From Symbiodinium natans (taxonomy: Eukaryota > Sar > Dinophyceae > Suessiales > Symbiodiniaceae), in assembly GCA_905221605.1 (NCBI GenBank), contig CAJNDS010002224.1, positions 87,501-151,500 of the forward strand: DNA of 64,000 nt. The letters run 5' to 3'. Shown here one piece after another: positions 24,001 to 28,354 of this stretch (position 1 is the stretch's first letter; each line of letters begins with the position of its first letter). The position numbers and the translations under genes are program-made. Below the pieces are notes generated by a model that had not been told where the DNA came from, did not search any database, and saw nothing but the letters and a program-made list of their open reading frames with translations.

Positions 24001-24729
24001 TCTAGAAAGCCCAGCTCCCCCCAAACAAGCCTTTATTCGTAAAACAAGGGGGGCCCACCTGCTTTCCAACATGTTCCAAAATCTAAGGGGTCTTGAGCTT
24101 TCTGCTAAACATTCCGAGGGAGCACAGCCGAACAGCATTTTTTCTAGCCCGCCTAATTCCGATGTATTTGGCCTGTCCGCAGAAGCATCAGCTGAACGCA
24201 AGAGATCCGACAAACTCATGGTCACCCTTATAACCGGCATCAAGCTGCAAAAACTGATTTCATCTTCTCCAGCTGCCCCCCCCTGCTGAACGTGAAAGCC
24301 CACCGCTACCTCCGAGATGCGCCGGGAACCCCAGACAGCCCTAAACCCTAAACCCTGAAAGCAAAGCAACGAAGAGGGGCTCACCTGAAAAGGCGGTGAA
24401 ACCTAGAGAGAGGAGAGAGAGAGAGCGAGAGAGAGAACAAAAAACACACGAGAGAGACGAGAGAGAGAGAGAGAGAGACAGAGAGAGAGAGAGAGTGAGA
24501 GAGAGAGACCGAGAGAACAAACAAGTTCCGAGGCACTCGCCGAGACGCACAAACTTCACAATTCGTCATCTATCACATATTCAGCAAGGATCCTGCCCTT
24601 TCAGGGTTCGGGGCGCACCTCCACGTGGTTCACGCGCTCCGTGCCGTGAAAAGCAGAGTCCCCTGCAGAGGCGACCAACTGGCTCGAAGCATTGGAGGCC
24701 TCCCGAAGACAGATGGCCGCAGACCGGGG
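4513..24729 (-). CDS. TIR-like multi-pass membrane protein gene, split into 13 exons (T0-T12)
   Basis: This is the overall extent of a minus-strand gene rebuilt from short islands. Motifs in order: [15 protein letters not shown] (T1), a hydrophobic helix (T3), FWLDKL joined to CIHQTN (T4/T5), [22 protein letters not shown] (as two overlapping parts, T5), [14 protein letters not shown] (T6), [12 protein letters not shown] (T7), [14 protein letters not shown] and [11 protein letters not shown] (T8), then more hydrophobic segments (T9, T11). The FISHTW / WLDK-CIHQT / TYFERLWC series is that of a TIR-like fold in a large, mostly unnamed dinoflagellate membrane-protein family (recalled, not searched). 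Reading frame carries correctly across T0-T7 and T8-T12; T7-T8 needs a weak GTCATA donor. Neither a start methionine nor a stop codon was found, so both ends are probably missing. The function is unknown; a signalling or nucleotide-handling role would be only a guess from TIR. Confidence 0.75.
4575..5304. repeat. Intron of telomeric and homopolymer repeats
   Basis: TTTAGGG units at 4636-4670, a G-rich stretch, a run of more than 30 C at 5009-5042, and CCCCAAA/CCCTAAA units at 5218-5300. The right end forms the donor side of T11 (AAG, then GTGGGTTTAGGG on the minus strand). No coding island is seen. Confidence 0.7.
5305..5392 (-). CDS. Exon T11 of the TIR-like gene: transmembrane segment
   Basis: The minus-strand frame reads [20 protein letters not shown], a convincing membrane helix, then ends before AAG / GTGGGTTTAGGG. 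Acceptor CAAAAG precedes GTTGACC. One base at the start completes the split codon of T10, and the exit phase is 0. The island sits between a C-strand array on the left and a G-strand array on the right, the usual exon setting in this window. Confidence 0.7.
5393..6490. repeat. Intron: telomeric arrays, an M7 element and an octamer array
   Basis: TTTAGGG arrays occur at 5430-5520 and 5650-5700, unique sequence at 5710-6060, the M7 element at 6067-6197, then CCCTCAAA octamers from about 6372 to 6425. No coding island was recognised. Confidence 0.65.
6067..6197. mobile_element. MITE-like element, family M7
   Basis: TTCATGGTTGGGATA, an AT-rich centre, then TTTAAGTACC and AACATGTT recur at 41933-42023 with the same order and spacing. 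The element is AT-rich in GC-balanced surroundings and has no ORF. Confidence 0.55.
6491..6539 (-). CDS. Exon T10 of the TIR-like gene (tentative)
   Basis: The minus-strand reading [15 protein letters not shown] uses acceptor AACCCAG before GCTTGC and a GC donor (ACAAG, then GCAGCT). It is chosen because entry phase 1 and exit phase 2 agree exactly with T9 and T11; without that constraint all three frames are open, so confidence is limited. Confidence 0.45.
6567..6826. repeat. Homogenised CCCTCAAA octamer array
   Basis: About 32 copies of the 8-mer CCCTCAAA with few changes. It is a telomere-derived variant with one inserted base. The apparent proteins of 101 and 107 residues across it are translations of the repeat, not genes. 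Confidence 0.95.
6943..7021 (-). CDS. Exon T9 of the TIR-like gene
   Basis: The minus-strand reading includes [20 protein letters not shown]. Acceptor TATAAG precedes GAAAGC; a GC donor follows CCGG (GCTGAC). Phases are 0 in and 1 out, matching T8 and T10. A diverged copy of part of this exon appears inside the upstream intron near 7969-8012 (GTGCACATGATGGCAGC on the minus strand). Confidence 0.6.
7205..7310. mobile_element. Repeat element, family M6 (partial)
   Basis: GGACCCCAAGAAGGTACCCC followed by ATTTCGGAAACCCCC also occurs near 41490-41530 and 52076-52110, with a related inverse near 25632-25722. It sits between TTTAGGG-like repeats. Confidence 0.45.
7403..7945 (-). CDS. Exon T8 of the TIR-like gene: long conserved exon
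   Basis: This is the longest exon found, 181 codons, phase 0 at both ends. It begins after CCTTCGCAG ([16 protein letters not shown]), has a hydrophobic stretch ([17 protein letters not shown]), then the family signature [14 protein letters not shown] and [11 protein letters not shown], an acidic linker, and a second hydrophobic part ([18 protein letters not shown]). The end is set at a GC donor (CTCGAG, then GCTTAT); a GT donor is absent there. An ORF starting at 7891 is only part of it and begins at a GTG, so it is not the true start. Confidence 0.75.
7946..8917. repeat. Intron with a 68-base C run
   Basis: It holds the partial copy of exon T9 (about 7969-8012), a C homopolymer at 8037-8105, unique sequence at 8130-8640, opposed C and G runs at 8656-8690, a G run at 8775-8788 and CCCCAAA repeats at 8800-8865. 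Proline- or glycine-rich ORFs here come from the homopolymers. Confidence 0.75.
8918..9011 (-). CDS. Exon T7 of the TIR-like gene
   Basis: The minus-strand reading [20 protein letters not shown] matches the position after FLPLRLG (T6) in this family. Acceptor CACTGAG precedes GTGGCTG, and the single leading G completes the T6 codon. The frame stays open to 8897; the end at 8918 assumes a GTCATA donor, the only phase-0 option I see for joining T8. The first 24 bases are part of a 31 bp direct duplication. Confidence 0.7.
8988..9087. repeat. 31 bp exon-edge duplication flanking a 38 bp telomeric array
   Basis: Positions 8988-9018 and 9057-9087 are identical (GATAGGAGCC to CCTCAGTG). The 38 bases between them are TTTAGGG-type repeats, starting GT and ending AG on the + strand. 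The duplicated sequence is the acceptor edge of exon T7. The arrangement looks like an insertion with a long target-site duplication. Confidence 0.9.
9127..9215. repeat. TTTATAGGG nonamer array
   Basis: About nine copies of the 9-mer TTTATAGGG, changing to TTTGTAGGG at the end. It is a telomere-like variant expanded locally. Confidence 0.9.
9654..10189. repeat. Four tandem copies of a 140-151 bp GC-rich unit
   Basis: Copies start at CCTGGC at 9654, 9794, 9945 and 10085; the last stops at 10189 after GGGCCAAAAG. The unit includes TTCGAAGGCCGCC, CACTTTCGCGGGCC and GGAGCTGGAGATTCCAGC. ORFs of 187-189 residues on the minus strand are translations of this repeat. Confidence 0.95.
10440..10579. 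repeat. AAAACGGTTTT palindrome cluster
   Basis: AAACGGTTTTAAACGGTTTTG occurs at 10441-10461 and again at 10553-10573, with further copies between. The core AAAACGGTTTT is self-complementary. Confidence 0.85.
10574..11755. repeat. 591 bp near-perfect tandem duplication
   Basis: Sequence starting GGGGCAACCCTTTTTGTACT at 10574 repeats at 11165 with an offset of 591 and only a few differences (for example GCGTAGG against GCGCAGG). Short homology (TGGGGCAA) at the junction suggests recent unequal exchange or slippage. Telomeric CCCTAAA pieces are inside the unit. Confidence 0.95.
10729..11936. repeat. Dispersed hairpin repeat TTAATGRCCACCGCCAGGCGAT
   Basis: About eleven copies of a 30-base imperfect palindrome, with TTTAATG and CATTAAA arms around CCACCGCCAGGCGATGG, are spaced 50-230 bases apart. 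Most are followed immediately by CCCTAAACC. Some copies lack the right arm (near 10957 and 11548). Confidence 0.85.
12016..12129. repeat. 114 bp palindrome
   Basis: AATTGGCTCCTGTAAGCAAT at 12016 is answered by ATTGCTTACAGGAGCCAATT ending at 12129; the arms meet around 12072 (ACACAAAGTTTTGTGT). This forms a long hairpin near the right end of the 2.7 kb element, and may itself be a nested palindromic element. Confidence 0.9.
12285..12368 (-). CDS. Exon T6 of the TIR-like gene
   Basis: The minus-strand reading [19 protein letters not shown] directly continues TYFER of T5, as expected for the family. Acceptor CGTGGAG precedes GCTATGG; the donor is a GC site made by the telomeric variant (CTGGG, then GCTTAGGG). 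The phase is 2 at both ends. The + strand of the same island is also open ([18 protein letters not shown]), but the family match and phase favour the minus strand. Confidence 0.8.
12369..13036. repeat. Intron of telomeric arrays with a duplicated exon end
   Basis: TTTAGGG arrays at 12379-12480 and 12770-12915 with CTTAGGG and TTTAGGGGG variants, then a CCCTAAA array at 12967-13030. Positions 12939-12966 are a diverged copy of the last coding bases of exon T5 (13036-13063), so the two copies flank the C-strand array. Confidence 0.85.
13037..13150 (-). CDS. Exon T5 of the TIR-like gene
   Basis: The minus-strand reading begins [20 protein letters not shown] and ends [13 protein letters not shown], the most diagnostic part of the family. 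Acceptor ATCCCAG precedes GTGCATCC; its leading G completes the codon split in T4, giving FWLDKLCIHQT. The donor is taken as GC (GAGAG, then GCTTGT), which yields an exact TYFER-LWC join to T6. Confidence 0.85.
13151..13643. repeat. Intron part left of the LINE
   Basis: Besides the CCTCATAAA array it holds CCCTAAG/CCCTAAA units at 13190-13240 and 13380-13405, unique sequence at 13406-13540, a T run at 13571-13584 and TTTAGGG-like units to the LINE boundary. No coding island is seen. Confidence 0.6.
13247..13380. repeat. CCTCATAAA nonamer array
   Basis: About fourteen copies of the 9-mer AACCTCATA with one change near the end, flanked by CCCTAAG/CCCTAAA units. It is a locally homogenised variant. 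Confidence 0.95.
13644..13660. repeat. 17 bp target-site duplication of the LINE
   Basis: AGGTTTAGGGTTTAGTG at 13644-13660 is repeated exactly at 19265-19281, immediately outside the two ends of the LINE. The TAGTG ending departs from a perfect heptamer repeat, so identity is not explained by array regularity alone. Confidence 0.8.
13662..13820 (+). pseudogene. 3' remnant of LINE ORF1
   Basis: An open + frame without a start, cut off by telomeric repeat on its left, encodes a Gln-rich, coiled-coil-like tail ([20 protein letters not shown], then [17 protein letters not shown]) and stops at 13818-13820. Position directly upstream of the endonuclease/RT frame suggests the first ORF of a LINE. 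There is no recognisable domain; this is 5' truncation, not mutation. Confidence 0.6.
13884..19142 (+). CDS. LINE ORF2: AP-like endonuclease, reverse transcriptase, zinc knuckle, RNase H
   Basis: A single uninterrupted frame of 1752 residues that would copy the element RNA into DNA at a nicked target. In order: GEATNPGP at residues 58-65; endonuclease/exonuclease/phosphatase fold with CASETS near 97, AGDLND near 225 and DSHAPM near 297; reverse transcriptase with [15 protein letters not shown] near 770, [11 protein letters not shown] near 837, GAPEGDPVS near 896 and AYVDNW near 927; [17 protein letters not shown] (CCHC type) near 1254; RNase H with TDGT near 1335, AELAA near 1397, HSDSKY near 1425 and NATADAAAK near 1493. 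Notable: the catalytic YxDD box reads YVDN. The first ATG is at 13884; an upstream start was not seen. No clear internal break, so it may still be active. Confidence 0.9.
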   Translation: MPFLGRKPAFPTPPSGALEGGVGIRLSGPICCSSRGALFGCGWFSVLSFWFFRGFRFGEATNPGPCSTSEITVAVINPTTILGKEDALASVGAHVICASETSACSEVQQIMSKRLRRKGFRSLWGYPTPTRYHESSGRAMLRSYALGVATFSTLPCRPALCELPPERATTCRIMECYVRVKSMELRILTLYGVPRCLPEAAAKNNLLLAWAFELATASPIPTLIAGDLNDHPSNLPIWESYGHLGWVELGDFFEASRGISLPNTCKGATRHDTFLLSPALQQYVSGADVLVDSFLFDSHAPMRLHFRLPDQQDDLYHWRLPRSWAPLGPSTQDLACAYEACSGPVLGPLCAASEVQEGDRLRLWSATLEESVSQAIATQHVSDPDLQPLRSLPRAYRGRCQPRVRVPKLPARLPRPGRCGDPQPMTTATSVASRQKLRQLRRITTLEQGIQQACAGRHRGALGADGWPTTLSLEWGAILRAPGYHMPFADWVLQWPMFPFLPSSLPSAEFLHDLAQFVRYDYEAHARQESRCKAMLFRFKLEIDAKEFGCSNSFVRMKPPPHPPLQAVSMPVRQTATQAAARSFALRVYQVPDPSQFDLYGVVEVAGTQGQITAITTATVTVLFPSDQDFVVPLHTTIVQPRVETSPSGVASALVNYWAPIWQRDSEPESQDIEHWPGYQALLQSCVEPSQRPVVDMQDPLAWLHVARRLNPKKATGACGWHNAELRMLPSLALVHLASIMASLPCFPLSLMMARVVFVGKVPKPTEAAHGRPITIFSALYRLWGRVLCTQVLSTWAHTIPEGVQGCLPGRSAPDLCFLAQADIEIAMCSNESRSGGSIDLKKAFNMLPRPPLALGLQHLGLPASLCKVWHASLNRVNRHFQVQNHLAPSMSSTTGAPEGDPVSVLAMISICYVYHTVMQPYATPRAYVDNWSWSTDLVDCMSPCLLSLQHLTSTLRLQIDWDKSYCWATTADDRKWLLDTTASLLPAAQHVAVVGSVKELGAHWQFSRRRGAATFYAKCKEALRRLAKIASDHTCLDTKARCIQNGVWPFLFYGSEAVAPSKAALHQMRGAAARALAGNHHTVSPFAAMSLLARVRDPEVYLLTHHLRQFRRMFALYPAAAAAAWAVVLDESIPYRSVFGPATALRALLHRNAWTTSASGLCCGPLHASFNVRLDSPTQIGGAIAVAWTDTIHDACLQRTGCSTLAVPDACQTQYCLAQFQPWEQRILGRHIAGAFMSGAERSSWGDPAVESCPLCGQPDTKSHRILECPALSAARARHWSILERVAREEPHWMHMAWVPIPEALPVFRLLCRRLSLPPLAQPLAESPTAWHMFTDGTALHGSCPQARLTAWAVTWCPCVHGPLDVQGWFRLSPSARVDSFRVLGQGVTPGYQSVPRAELAATIWAAKFASQHTPPHPDVDIFIHSDSKYACRVWEAIQRGSMTPGAVCENGDLVEQVFPLASRCRVFKVKAHVESPELDEMPLWEQWRCAGNATADAAAKAAMKGVPEVIRSQADSVAQATLNHTNLLLAFFRALVDVNVADAQLRKSAGSLLASQAEQEDHGDALARLLHNLRSWTVDTSPAERPSVPATVLENFPGGGTYAGSLVSWCRSVQWPTLPVPPQRDAAITFLELFVHYVWTFRRLPPFLVPGTANYLHFNDEVAQLHHRTLWSLVADFFSSIRQLQKLVPWQLMPTGRTRNLLHLQPLGISRGLDGVQYRPTLPGGGDWVSLLRLVASEASALPLWSHCGD
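19316..19500. mobile_element. MITE-like element, family M5
   Basis: ACATGGTCCC...CCCTTATATACCCCTT...GGGCCCATACATCAGAACCC...GGAGGTAAGGGACC...CATACAACTACCC. Related copies lie at 21631-21786, 41659-41790, 56726-56885 and 57588-57738. Ends are roughly inverse (AGTTGTATGGGCCC against its complement). No ORF of its own. Confidence 0.6.
19501..19855. repeat. Intron part right of the LINE
   Basis: About 190 bases of unique sequence followed by a CCCTAAA array at 19691-19815. The right end (TAAACCCTC on +) is immediately next to exon T4. No coding sequence seen in the unique stretch. Confidence 0.6.
19856..19921 (-). CDS. Exon T4 of the TIR-like gene
   Basis: The minus-strand reading [18 protein letters not shown] continues to LDKL, the segment preceding CIHQT in the family. 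The acceptor is a telomere-like CCCTAACCCAG before GTTCTTC. The donor is GT inside CTGTGCCTGGG. The leading G completes the T3 codon and the last two bases pair with the first base of T5, giving DKLC in frame across a 6.7 kb intron that carries the LINE. Confidence 0.8.
19922..21216. repeat. Intron: telomeric arrays, G run, one exon-like island, AT microsatellite
   Basis: TTTAGGG arrays at 20177-20225 and 20362-20415; G runs at 20043-20067 and 20657-20670; C run at 20455-20467. The island 20229-20350 has an open + frame ([20 protein letters not shown], charged and coiled-coil-like) ending in TGA, and an open Ser-rich minus frame; I cannot tell which, if either, is used. Confidence 0.6.
20797..21122. 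repeat. AT-rich microsatellite cluster (TATG / TA / TACA)
   Basis: TATATG-type repeats to 20950, (TA)n around 20986-21016, then ACATACATAC and (TA)n with TATGTATG to 21118. Met/Tyr/Ile-rich ORFs here are repeat translations. Strong local secondary structure is expected. Confidence 0.95.
21217..21275 (-). CDS. Exon T3 of the TIR-like gene: transmembrane segment
   Basis: The minus-strand reading [19 protein letters not shown] is a membrane helix. Acceptor GGTTCAG precedes GCCACAG; donor ATGCG is followed by GTAAAC. Phase 0 in (from T2), phase 2 out (to T4). The right side abuts a TTTAGGG array. Confidence 0.75.
21284..22076. repeat. Intron: G array, M5 element, long C-strand array
   Basis: TTTAGGG array at 21285-21340, unique sequence to 21630, an M5 copy at 21631-21786, then C-strand repeats at 21790-22047, with a homogenised CCCTAAG block at about 21930-21990 inside a CCCTAAA array. 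No coding island recognised. Confidence 0.75.
21631..21786. mobile_element. MITE-like element, family M5
   Basis: AGTAGTTGTATGGGCCC at the left and GGGACCATGAAACTACCC at the right are imperfect inverse ends. Internal parts (AAGGGTTCTGAAG, GGGTATATAAAAAGGGGTA) match other M5 copies in reverse orientation. Confidence 0.6.
22077..22147 (-). CDS. Exon T2 of the TIR-like gene
   Basis: The minus-strand reading includes [15 protein letters not shown]. Acceptor GTTCACAG precedes TGCTGC; donor is GC (ACGAAG, then GCAAGG). Entry phase 1 and exit phase 0 fit T1 and T3. The + strand of the island is also open ([17 protein letters not shown]), so strand choice rests on phase and on the neighbours. Confidence 0.6.
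22168..22266 (+). repeat. TTTAGGG array
   Basis: About thirteen nearly perfect G-strand heptamers directly right of exon T2. Confidence 0.95.
22411..22492 (+). repeat. TTTAGGG array
   Basis: Eleven uninterrupted heptamers in about 120 bases of otherwise unique sequence on each side. Confidence 0.95.
22493..23199. other. Intron stretch with one ambiguous open island
   Basis: Between 22730 and 22890 both strands are open: + reads [20 protein letters not shown], minus reads [20 protein letters not shown]. Neither matches a family I know, and no phase fits T1-T2. The rest is unique sequence and TTTAGGG-like units at 22915-22960 and 23090-23150. Confidence 0.3.
23200..23272 (-). CDS. Exon T1 of the TIR-like gene
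   Basis: The minus-strand reading [20 protein letters not shown] carries the FISHTW motif that opens the TIR-like region in this family. Acceptor GCAACAG precedes CATTCT; donor GGAC is followed by GTAGCT. Exit phase 1 fits T2 and entry phase 0 fits T0. A TTTAGGG-type array starts 31 bases to the right. Confidence 0.75.
23273..24633. repeat. Intron: telomeric units, M5-like sequence, GA microsatellite
   Basis: TTTAGGG units at 23303-23335 and 23691-23720, CCCTAAA units at 23540-23615, an M5-like stretch near 23850-23995 and a GA repeat at 24410-24515. A minus-strand GTGAGCCCCTC at 24382 resembles the donor of T12 but no exon is clear next to it. Confidence 0.6.
24410..24515. repeat. GA microsatellite
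   Basis: Imperfect (GA)n with GAGC, GACC and CACAC interruptions. The Arg/Glu- or Ser/Leu-rich ORFs across it are repeat translations. Confidence 0.95.
24634..24729 (-). CDS. Exon T0 of the TIR-like gene (tentative)
   Basis: The minus-strand reading includes [20 protein letters not shown], followed by FHGTER and donor GTGAAC. Acceptor TTGGAAG precedes CCCCGG. It is 32 codons, phase 0 at both ends, compatible with T1. There is no family motif; it would lie just before FISHTW. Confidence 0.5.
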
Positions 24730-24745
24730 CTTCCAACAAAAGACT

Positions 24746-24868
24746 TGGGTTGAGGGTTTAGGGTTTAGGGTGTAGGGTTTAGGGTTTAGGGTTTAGGGTT
24801 TAGGGTTTAGGGTTTAGGGTTTAGGGTTTAGGGTTTAGGGTTTAGGGTGTAGGGTGTAGGGTTGAGGG
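24746..24868 (+). repeat. TTTAGGG array
   Basis: About sixteen heptamers with a few TGTAGGG variants, next to exon T0. Confidence 0.95.
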
Positions 24869-25047
24869 TTTTGAAGCTTCCAGCAACAGAAGCCTTGGGG
24901 CATTTTTGGGGGTTGTGTTAGGGGGTTCTATTTTGGGAAGACTCTAAACACTGGGACCTCATGCCCGAACCCAATACCCCTCGACCAAGCCTACAGCCTA
25001 AACCTTGATTCCCTTTCCCCCTTCGCCGCCTAAACCACATGAAGCAG

Positions 25048-25079
<32 letters not shown>
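25048..25079. repeat. (TA)n microsatellite
   Basis: Fifteen TA dinucleotides in an otherwise unique stretch (24870-25270) in which I see no gene. Confidence 0.95.
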
Positions 25080-25080
<1 letters not shown>

Positions 25081-25269
25081 CTTGTACCCCGATAAGGGAC
25101 ACCAGGTATATACACTCAGCAACAGTAAGAAGGAACCTTATATTCACTCACCAAAGACAGGAATATAAACCCTACTTCATATTGGTGATTTGGGAAATCT
25201 ACACCCTGAACCTCAAACCTGCAGCGCAGCTCCGCTTAGCTGGCTCTCTTGATTTCCTTCCCTTCCCCC

Positions 25270-25500
25270 CCAAGGGTCCATGTACCTATAGAGTAGTATA
25301 TAGGGGGTTTTAGGGTTTAGGGTTTAGGGTACCTATAGAGTATTTCGGGGGTTTTAGGGTTTAGGGTGTTTAGAGCTTAGGGTTTAGGGGATCCATGTAC
25401 CTATACAAAATAAACGTGTGCCCTATAAAGCTTCTATTTGGGAACCCTTGGTAGGCCCAGGTATTTTCTGTAGAGGTACATGGACACGTAGCTCTCCTCG
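25270..25500. mobile_element. MITE-like element, family M4, broken up by telomeric sequence
   Basis: GGGTCCATGTACCTATAGAGTA, then TTTAGGG units, a repeated GTACCTATAGAGTA, more TTTAGGG units, then GATCCATGTACCTATAC and finally AGAGGTACATGGACAC. It looks like an M4 copy with internal duplications around telomeric inserts. Confidence 0.6.
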
Positions 25501-25631
25501 CTCAACTGCTGCGCAGAGAGATGCAGTTCCATTTTGTCTCTCTAAACCCTTAGGGTTTAGGGTTTAGGGTTGGGGATTTAGGGTTTAGGGTTTATATAGG
25601 GTATTAGGGTTTAGGTTCTCATCAGAAATTA

Positions 25632-25722
25632 GCTAGGGGTGCCCCTTTTGTACCAAATTAGAATAGACTCCCCTGAAAGGGAATCCCCAAAAAAGGGTAC
25701 CCCTAGTTTTGAAAACCCCCAG
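25632..25722. mobile_element. Repeat element, family M6
   Basis: AGGGGTGCCCCTTTTGTACC and AAAAAGGGTACCCCTAGTTTTG with GAAAACCCCC resemble 51935-52112. Telomeric units lie on both sides. Confidence 0.45.
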
Positions 25723-26405
25723 GTGTCGTTGCAAGTCGTGGCCAGACGTAGGATCATGGCCACAATGAGCAACGCAGCCCGTGCCCAGGAACCCAGATTT
25801 TGGGCTTACAGGGCTTACAGGGTTTAGGGTTCAAGGTTTAGGGTGGGGAGTTTGGGGTTCAAGGTTCGGGGTTGAGGTTCAAGGTTTAGGATTTAGGGCT
25901 CAACGTTTATGGTTTAGGGCATATAACCACCCGGCACAAGTCCAAGCCAAAGCCCATCGTCCGATCACATCTTGTTGCGGATCGCTTCCGGGCCCTACGC
26001 CCTAACCCTTAACCCTAAACCATGAAACCTGAAAATCCTGAAAACCCTAAGCTTTGAACTCTAAACCTACCCAGACCACCGGGAGGAGCCAAAAAGTAGA
26101 ACCCCCCCAAATAGTACACTATACTACTATTGGGTCATTCTTAGGAAACCTTTCGGGATCTGCTTCTTGGATCCGTAAACCCTACACCCTACACCATACA
26201 CCCGAAACAATAAGGCTTGAACTCTCAACATATAAACCCTTTAGGTCTAAAGGCCGGCGCAAGAGCCCTGAAGTCCCTAGTCCCTAGTCCCTAGGCCCTA
26301 AACCCTAAACCCTAAACCCCAAACCCTAAACCCTAAACCCTAAAACCTAAACCCTAAACCCTCAATCCTAAACCCTAGACCCTAAACCCTAGACTAGCCC
26401 TGAAA
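25723..26405. repeat. Telomeric mosaic
   Basis: Degenerate TTTAGGG units at 25800-25920, a unique stretch to about 26280, then a CCCTAAA array at 26292-26395. I see no convincing exon. Confidence 0.6.
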
Positions 26406-26467
26406 TCATTGAGCCTCTGAGGCGCCGATGATGCCGGTGAGGCCCTCAGCAAAGACCTTTCCAAAGC
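26406..26467 (-). CDS. Exon of an unrecognised protein, copy 2 (exon A')
   Basis: The minus-strand reading GFGKVFAEGLTGIIGASEAQ runs into an in-frame TGA at 26406-26408. It is the counterpart of exon A at 388-496, where the frame continues instead of stopping. This is either a true terminal codon in this copy or a sign that it is decaying. The acceptor is taken as TTCGAAG before GC. Confidence 0.55.
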
Positions 26468-27466
26468 CTTCGAATCGGGGTTTTGGAGGGGGGTTTAGGG
26501 TTTAGGGTTTAGGGTTTAGGGATTAGATTTTCTCCCATGTATAGTGCATGCTGTGGGTCAGCCCCACGTGTACGCTGTAGCCCTAAAGTATAATCCCAAA
26601 CCCTCAACCCTAAGCCCTAAACCCCAAGGCCTCAGTCACAACGGTAGCGTCTCATGAAGCCCTACCCTCAGCCCCCAAATCCTCAATGATAAGTTCCTGA
26701 AAACAGAGGCGTTTTAGGGGGGTAGGGTTTAGGGAGTTTAGGGAGTTTAGGGAGTTTAGGGAGTTTAGGGAGTTTAGGGAGTTTAGGGAGTTTAGGGAGT
26801 TTAGGGAGTTTAGGGAGTTTAGGGAGTTTAGGGAGTTTAGGGAGTTTAGGGAGTTTAGTCGGAGACCCGCTGACAAATTCGAACTCCACCCAACATCCGA
26901 GCCTAAGATGAGCCCCCCCCCCCCCCTCCTTGAGCAAATTACTCAACCTCTAAACCCGATCGAGCTTATTAACCCTAAACCCTAAACCCTAACCCTAAAC
27001 CCTAAAACCTAAAACCTAAACCCTAAACCCTAGACCTATTGAAAGCAAAGCTGCGCCCAAGAGCCTCACAGTCGCATGGAGCAAGACAGGCCCTGAAGCC
27101 CTAAAGCCCTGTTGGCCTTTAGGGTTTTAGGCACATTTTGGTTTAGGGTTTAGGGTTTAGGGTTTAGGGTTTAGGGTTTAGGGTTTAGGGTCTAGGGTCT
27201 TAGGGTCTTAGGGTCTTAGGGAAATTAGGGTTTAGGGCGTTTGAGGGTAATTGGGGTTTAGGGTTTAGCGTGATTAGCGTTCAGGTTGGAGGGAGATTAG
27301 GGTTGAGGGCGCTGAAGGTAACTAAGGTTTAGGCTGTTTAGGGTATTTGGGGATTTGAATGGCCCTTGGTTGCACATTTAGGGCTTAGGGAATCCTAGGC
27401 TTTTTAGGGTACAGGTAGGGTTTAGGATTCAGGGTGTTTAGGGTACAGGGGCGACAGGGTACTCAC
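26468..27466. repeat. Telomeric mosaic, intron-like
   Basis: TTTAGGG units at 26492-26525, a nonamer array at 26729-26857, a C run at 26915-26928, CCCTAAA units at 26973-27035, TTTAGGG units at 27143-27195 and degenerate units to 27450. No further coding island identified. Confidence 0.7.
26729..26857 (+). repeat. TTTAGGGAG nonamer array
   Basis: About fourteen perfect copies of GGGAGTTTA. The SLN/LPK-repeat ORFs on the minus strand are its translation. Confidence 0.97.
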
Positions 27467-27507
27467 GTCGGTCTGTCTCAAGCTGGCGTTCGTCGAGCGG
27501 CTCGCAG
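27467..27507 (-). CDS. Exon-like island (unrecognised)
   Basis: The minus-strand reading CEPLDERQLETDR lies between a CGCAAG acceptor and a strong GTGAGT donor; phase 2 in, 1 out. It is in the right place to be an intermediate exon between B' and A'. No homologue seen at the first copy. Confidence 0.4.
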
Positions 27508-27576
27508 CTTGCGGAGCTTACCCTAAACCCTAAACCCTAAACCCTAAACCCTAAACCCTAAACCCTAAACCCCAAC

Positions 27577-27643
27577 TGGGCCCTCCAAGGTCATGCCCAG
27601 GTCCTTGGCTCCGGTCATCGGCCATGGACTTCTTCCACTGAAT
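27577..27643 (-). CDS. Exon-like island (unrecognised)
   Basis: The minus-strand reading IQWKKSMADDRSQGPGHDLG has acceptor GGCGAAG and donor GTTGGGGTTTAGGG, again formed by the edge of a telomeric array. Charged, soluble-looking; family unknown. CCCTAAA arrays lie on both sides (27519-27572 and 27657-27737). Confidence 0.45.
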
Positions 27644-27656
27644 CTTCGCCTTTGCC

Positions 27657-27738
27657 CAAAACCCTAAACCCTAAACCCTAAACCCTAAACCCTAAACCCT
27701 AAACCCTAAACCCTAAACCCTAAACCCTAAACCCTCAA
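27657..27738 (-). repeat. CCCTAAA array
   Basis: Eleven C-strand heptamers; the stretch that follows to 28040 is unique sequence with no clear exon. Confidence 0.95.
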
Positions 27739-28039
27739 CCCTAGGGATCTCTGCAGCTTTCTTGTATCCATGCCATGCTCACCTCCACAATGTCTGGCTT
27801 TCTGGACTTCAGGGTCTCCAGGGCGACATTCCAAGAGCCAAGGACAAGTCGGCAGTTGTAGGGCTTGAGCGCAAGGGAAGCCCTCTTTATTCATCTCCCC
27901 CCCAACAAAAGACCTCGCCCCAAAAAAAGAGAGAGCACAAAGCCCCCACCTCCTTTTCGGGGCTTCAGGATTTTCAGGCTTCAGGACGATAAGCCCCTAA
28001 AACCTGAAACCCAAAACCACTAACCTTCTTGGGTGTAAG

Positions 28040-28143
28040 GCTTATTCAGTCTCTACTTGGGCCCGAAAGCTGCTATGTGGTAACCCCTTTCAGGCCCAAG
28101 CATACACCATAAAGGGACATGGACCCTTAGAGATAGGGCTCCA
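28040..28143. mobile_element. MITE-like element, family M4 (partial)
   Basis: TACTTGGGCCCGAAAGCTGC, CATACACCATA and GGGACATGGACCCTTAG match the M4 copies at 39342 and 55228. The left terminal repeat is degraded. Confidence 0.5.
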
Positions 28144-28271
28144 AAGCCAAGCCTTCAGCCCTTAGCCCTTAGCCCTTAGCCCTCAGCCCTAAACCCTAAA
28201 CCCTAAACCCTACACCCTAAACACTAAACCCTACACCCTACACCCTAAACCCTAAACCCTAAACCCTAAAC

Positions 28272-28343
28272 CCCTCTCCATCCACAGCCTGAGAGCACCT
28301 GCAACGCCGACGCAGCCCGGAAGAGGCCCTGATCGCAAAGCAC
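28272..28343 (-). CDS. Exon of an unrecognised protein, copy 2 (exon B')
   Basis: The minus-strand reading VLCDQGLFRAASALQVLSG, then CGWRG, is open to the array and uses GTTTAGGG as donor. It is 24 codons, phase 0. It is the counterpart of 961-1018. The acceptor GACCAG before GTGCTTTG is shared; an M3 element begins within 12 bases upstream, so the intron edge has been remodelled. Confidence 0.65.
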
Positions 28344-28354
28344 CTGGTCCCACA

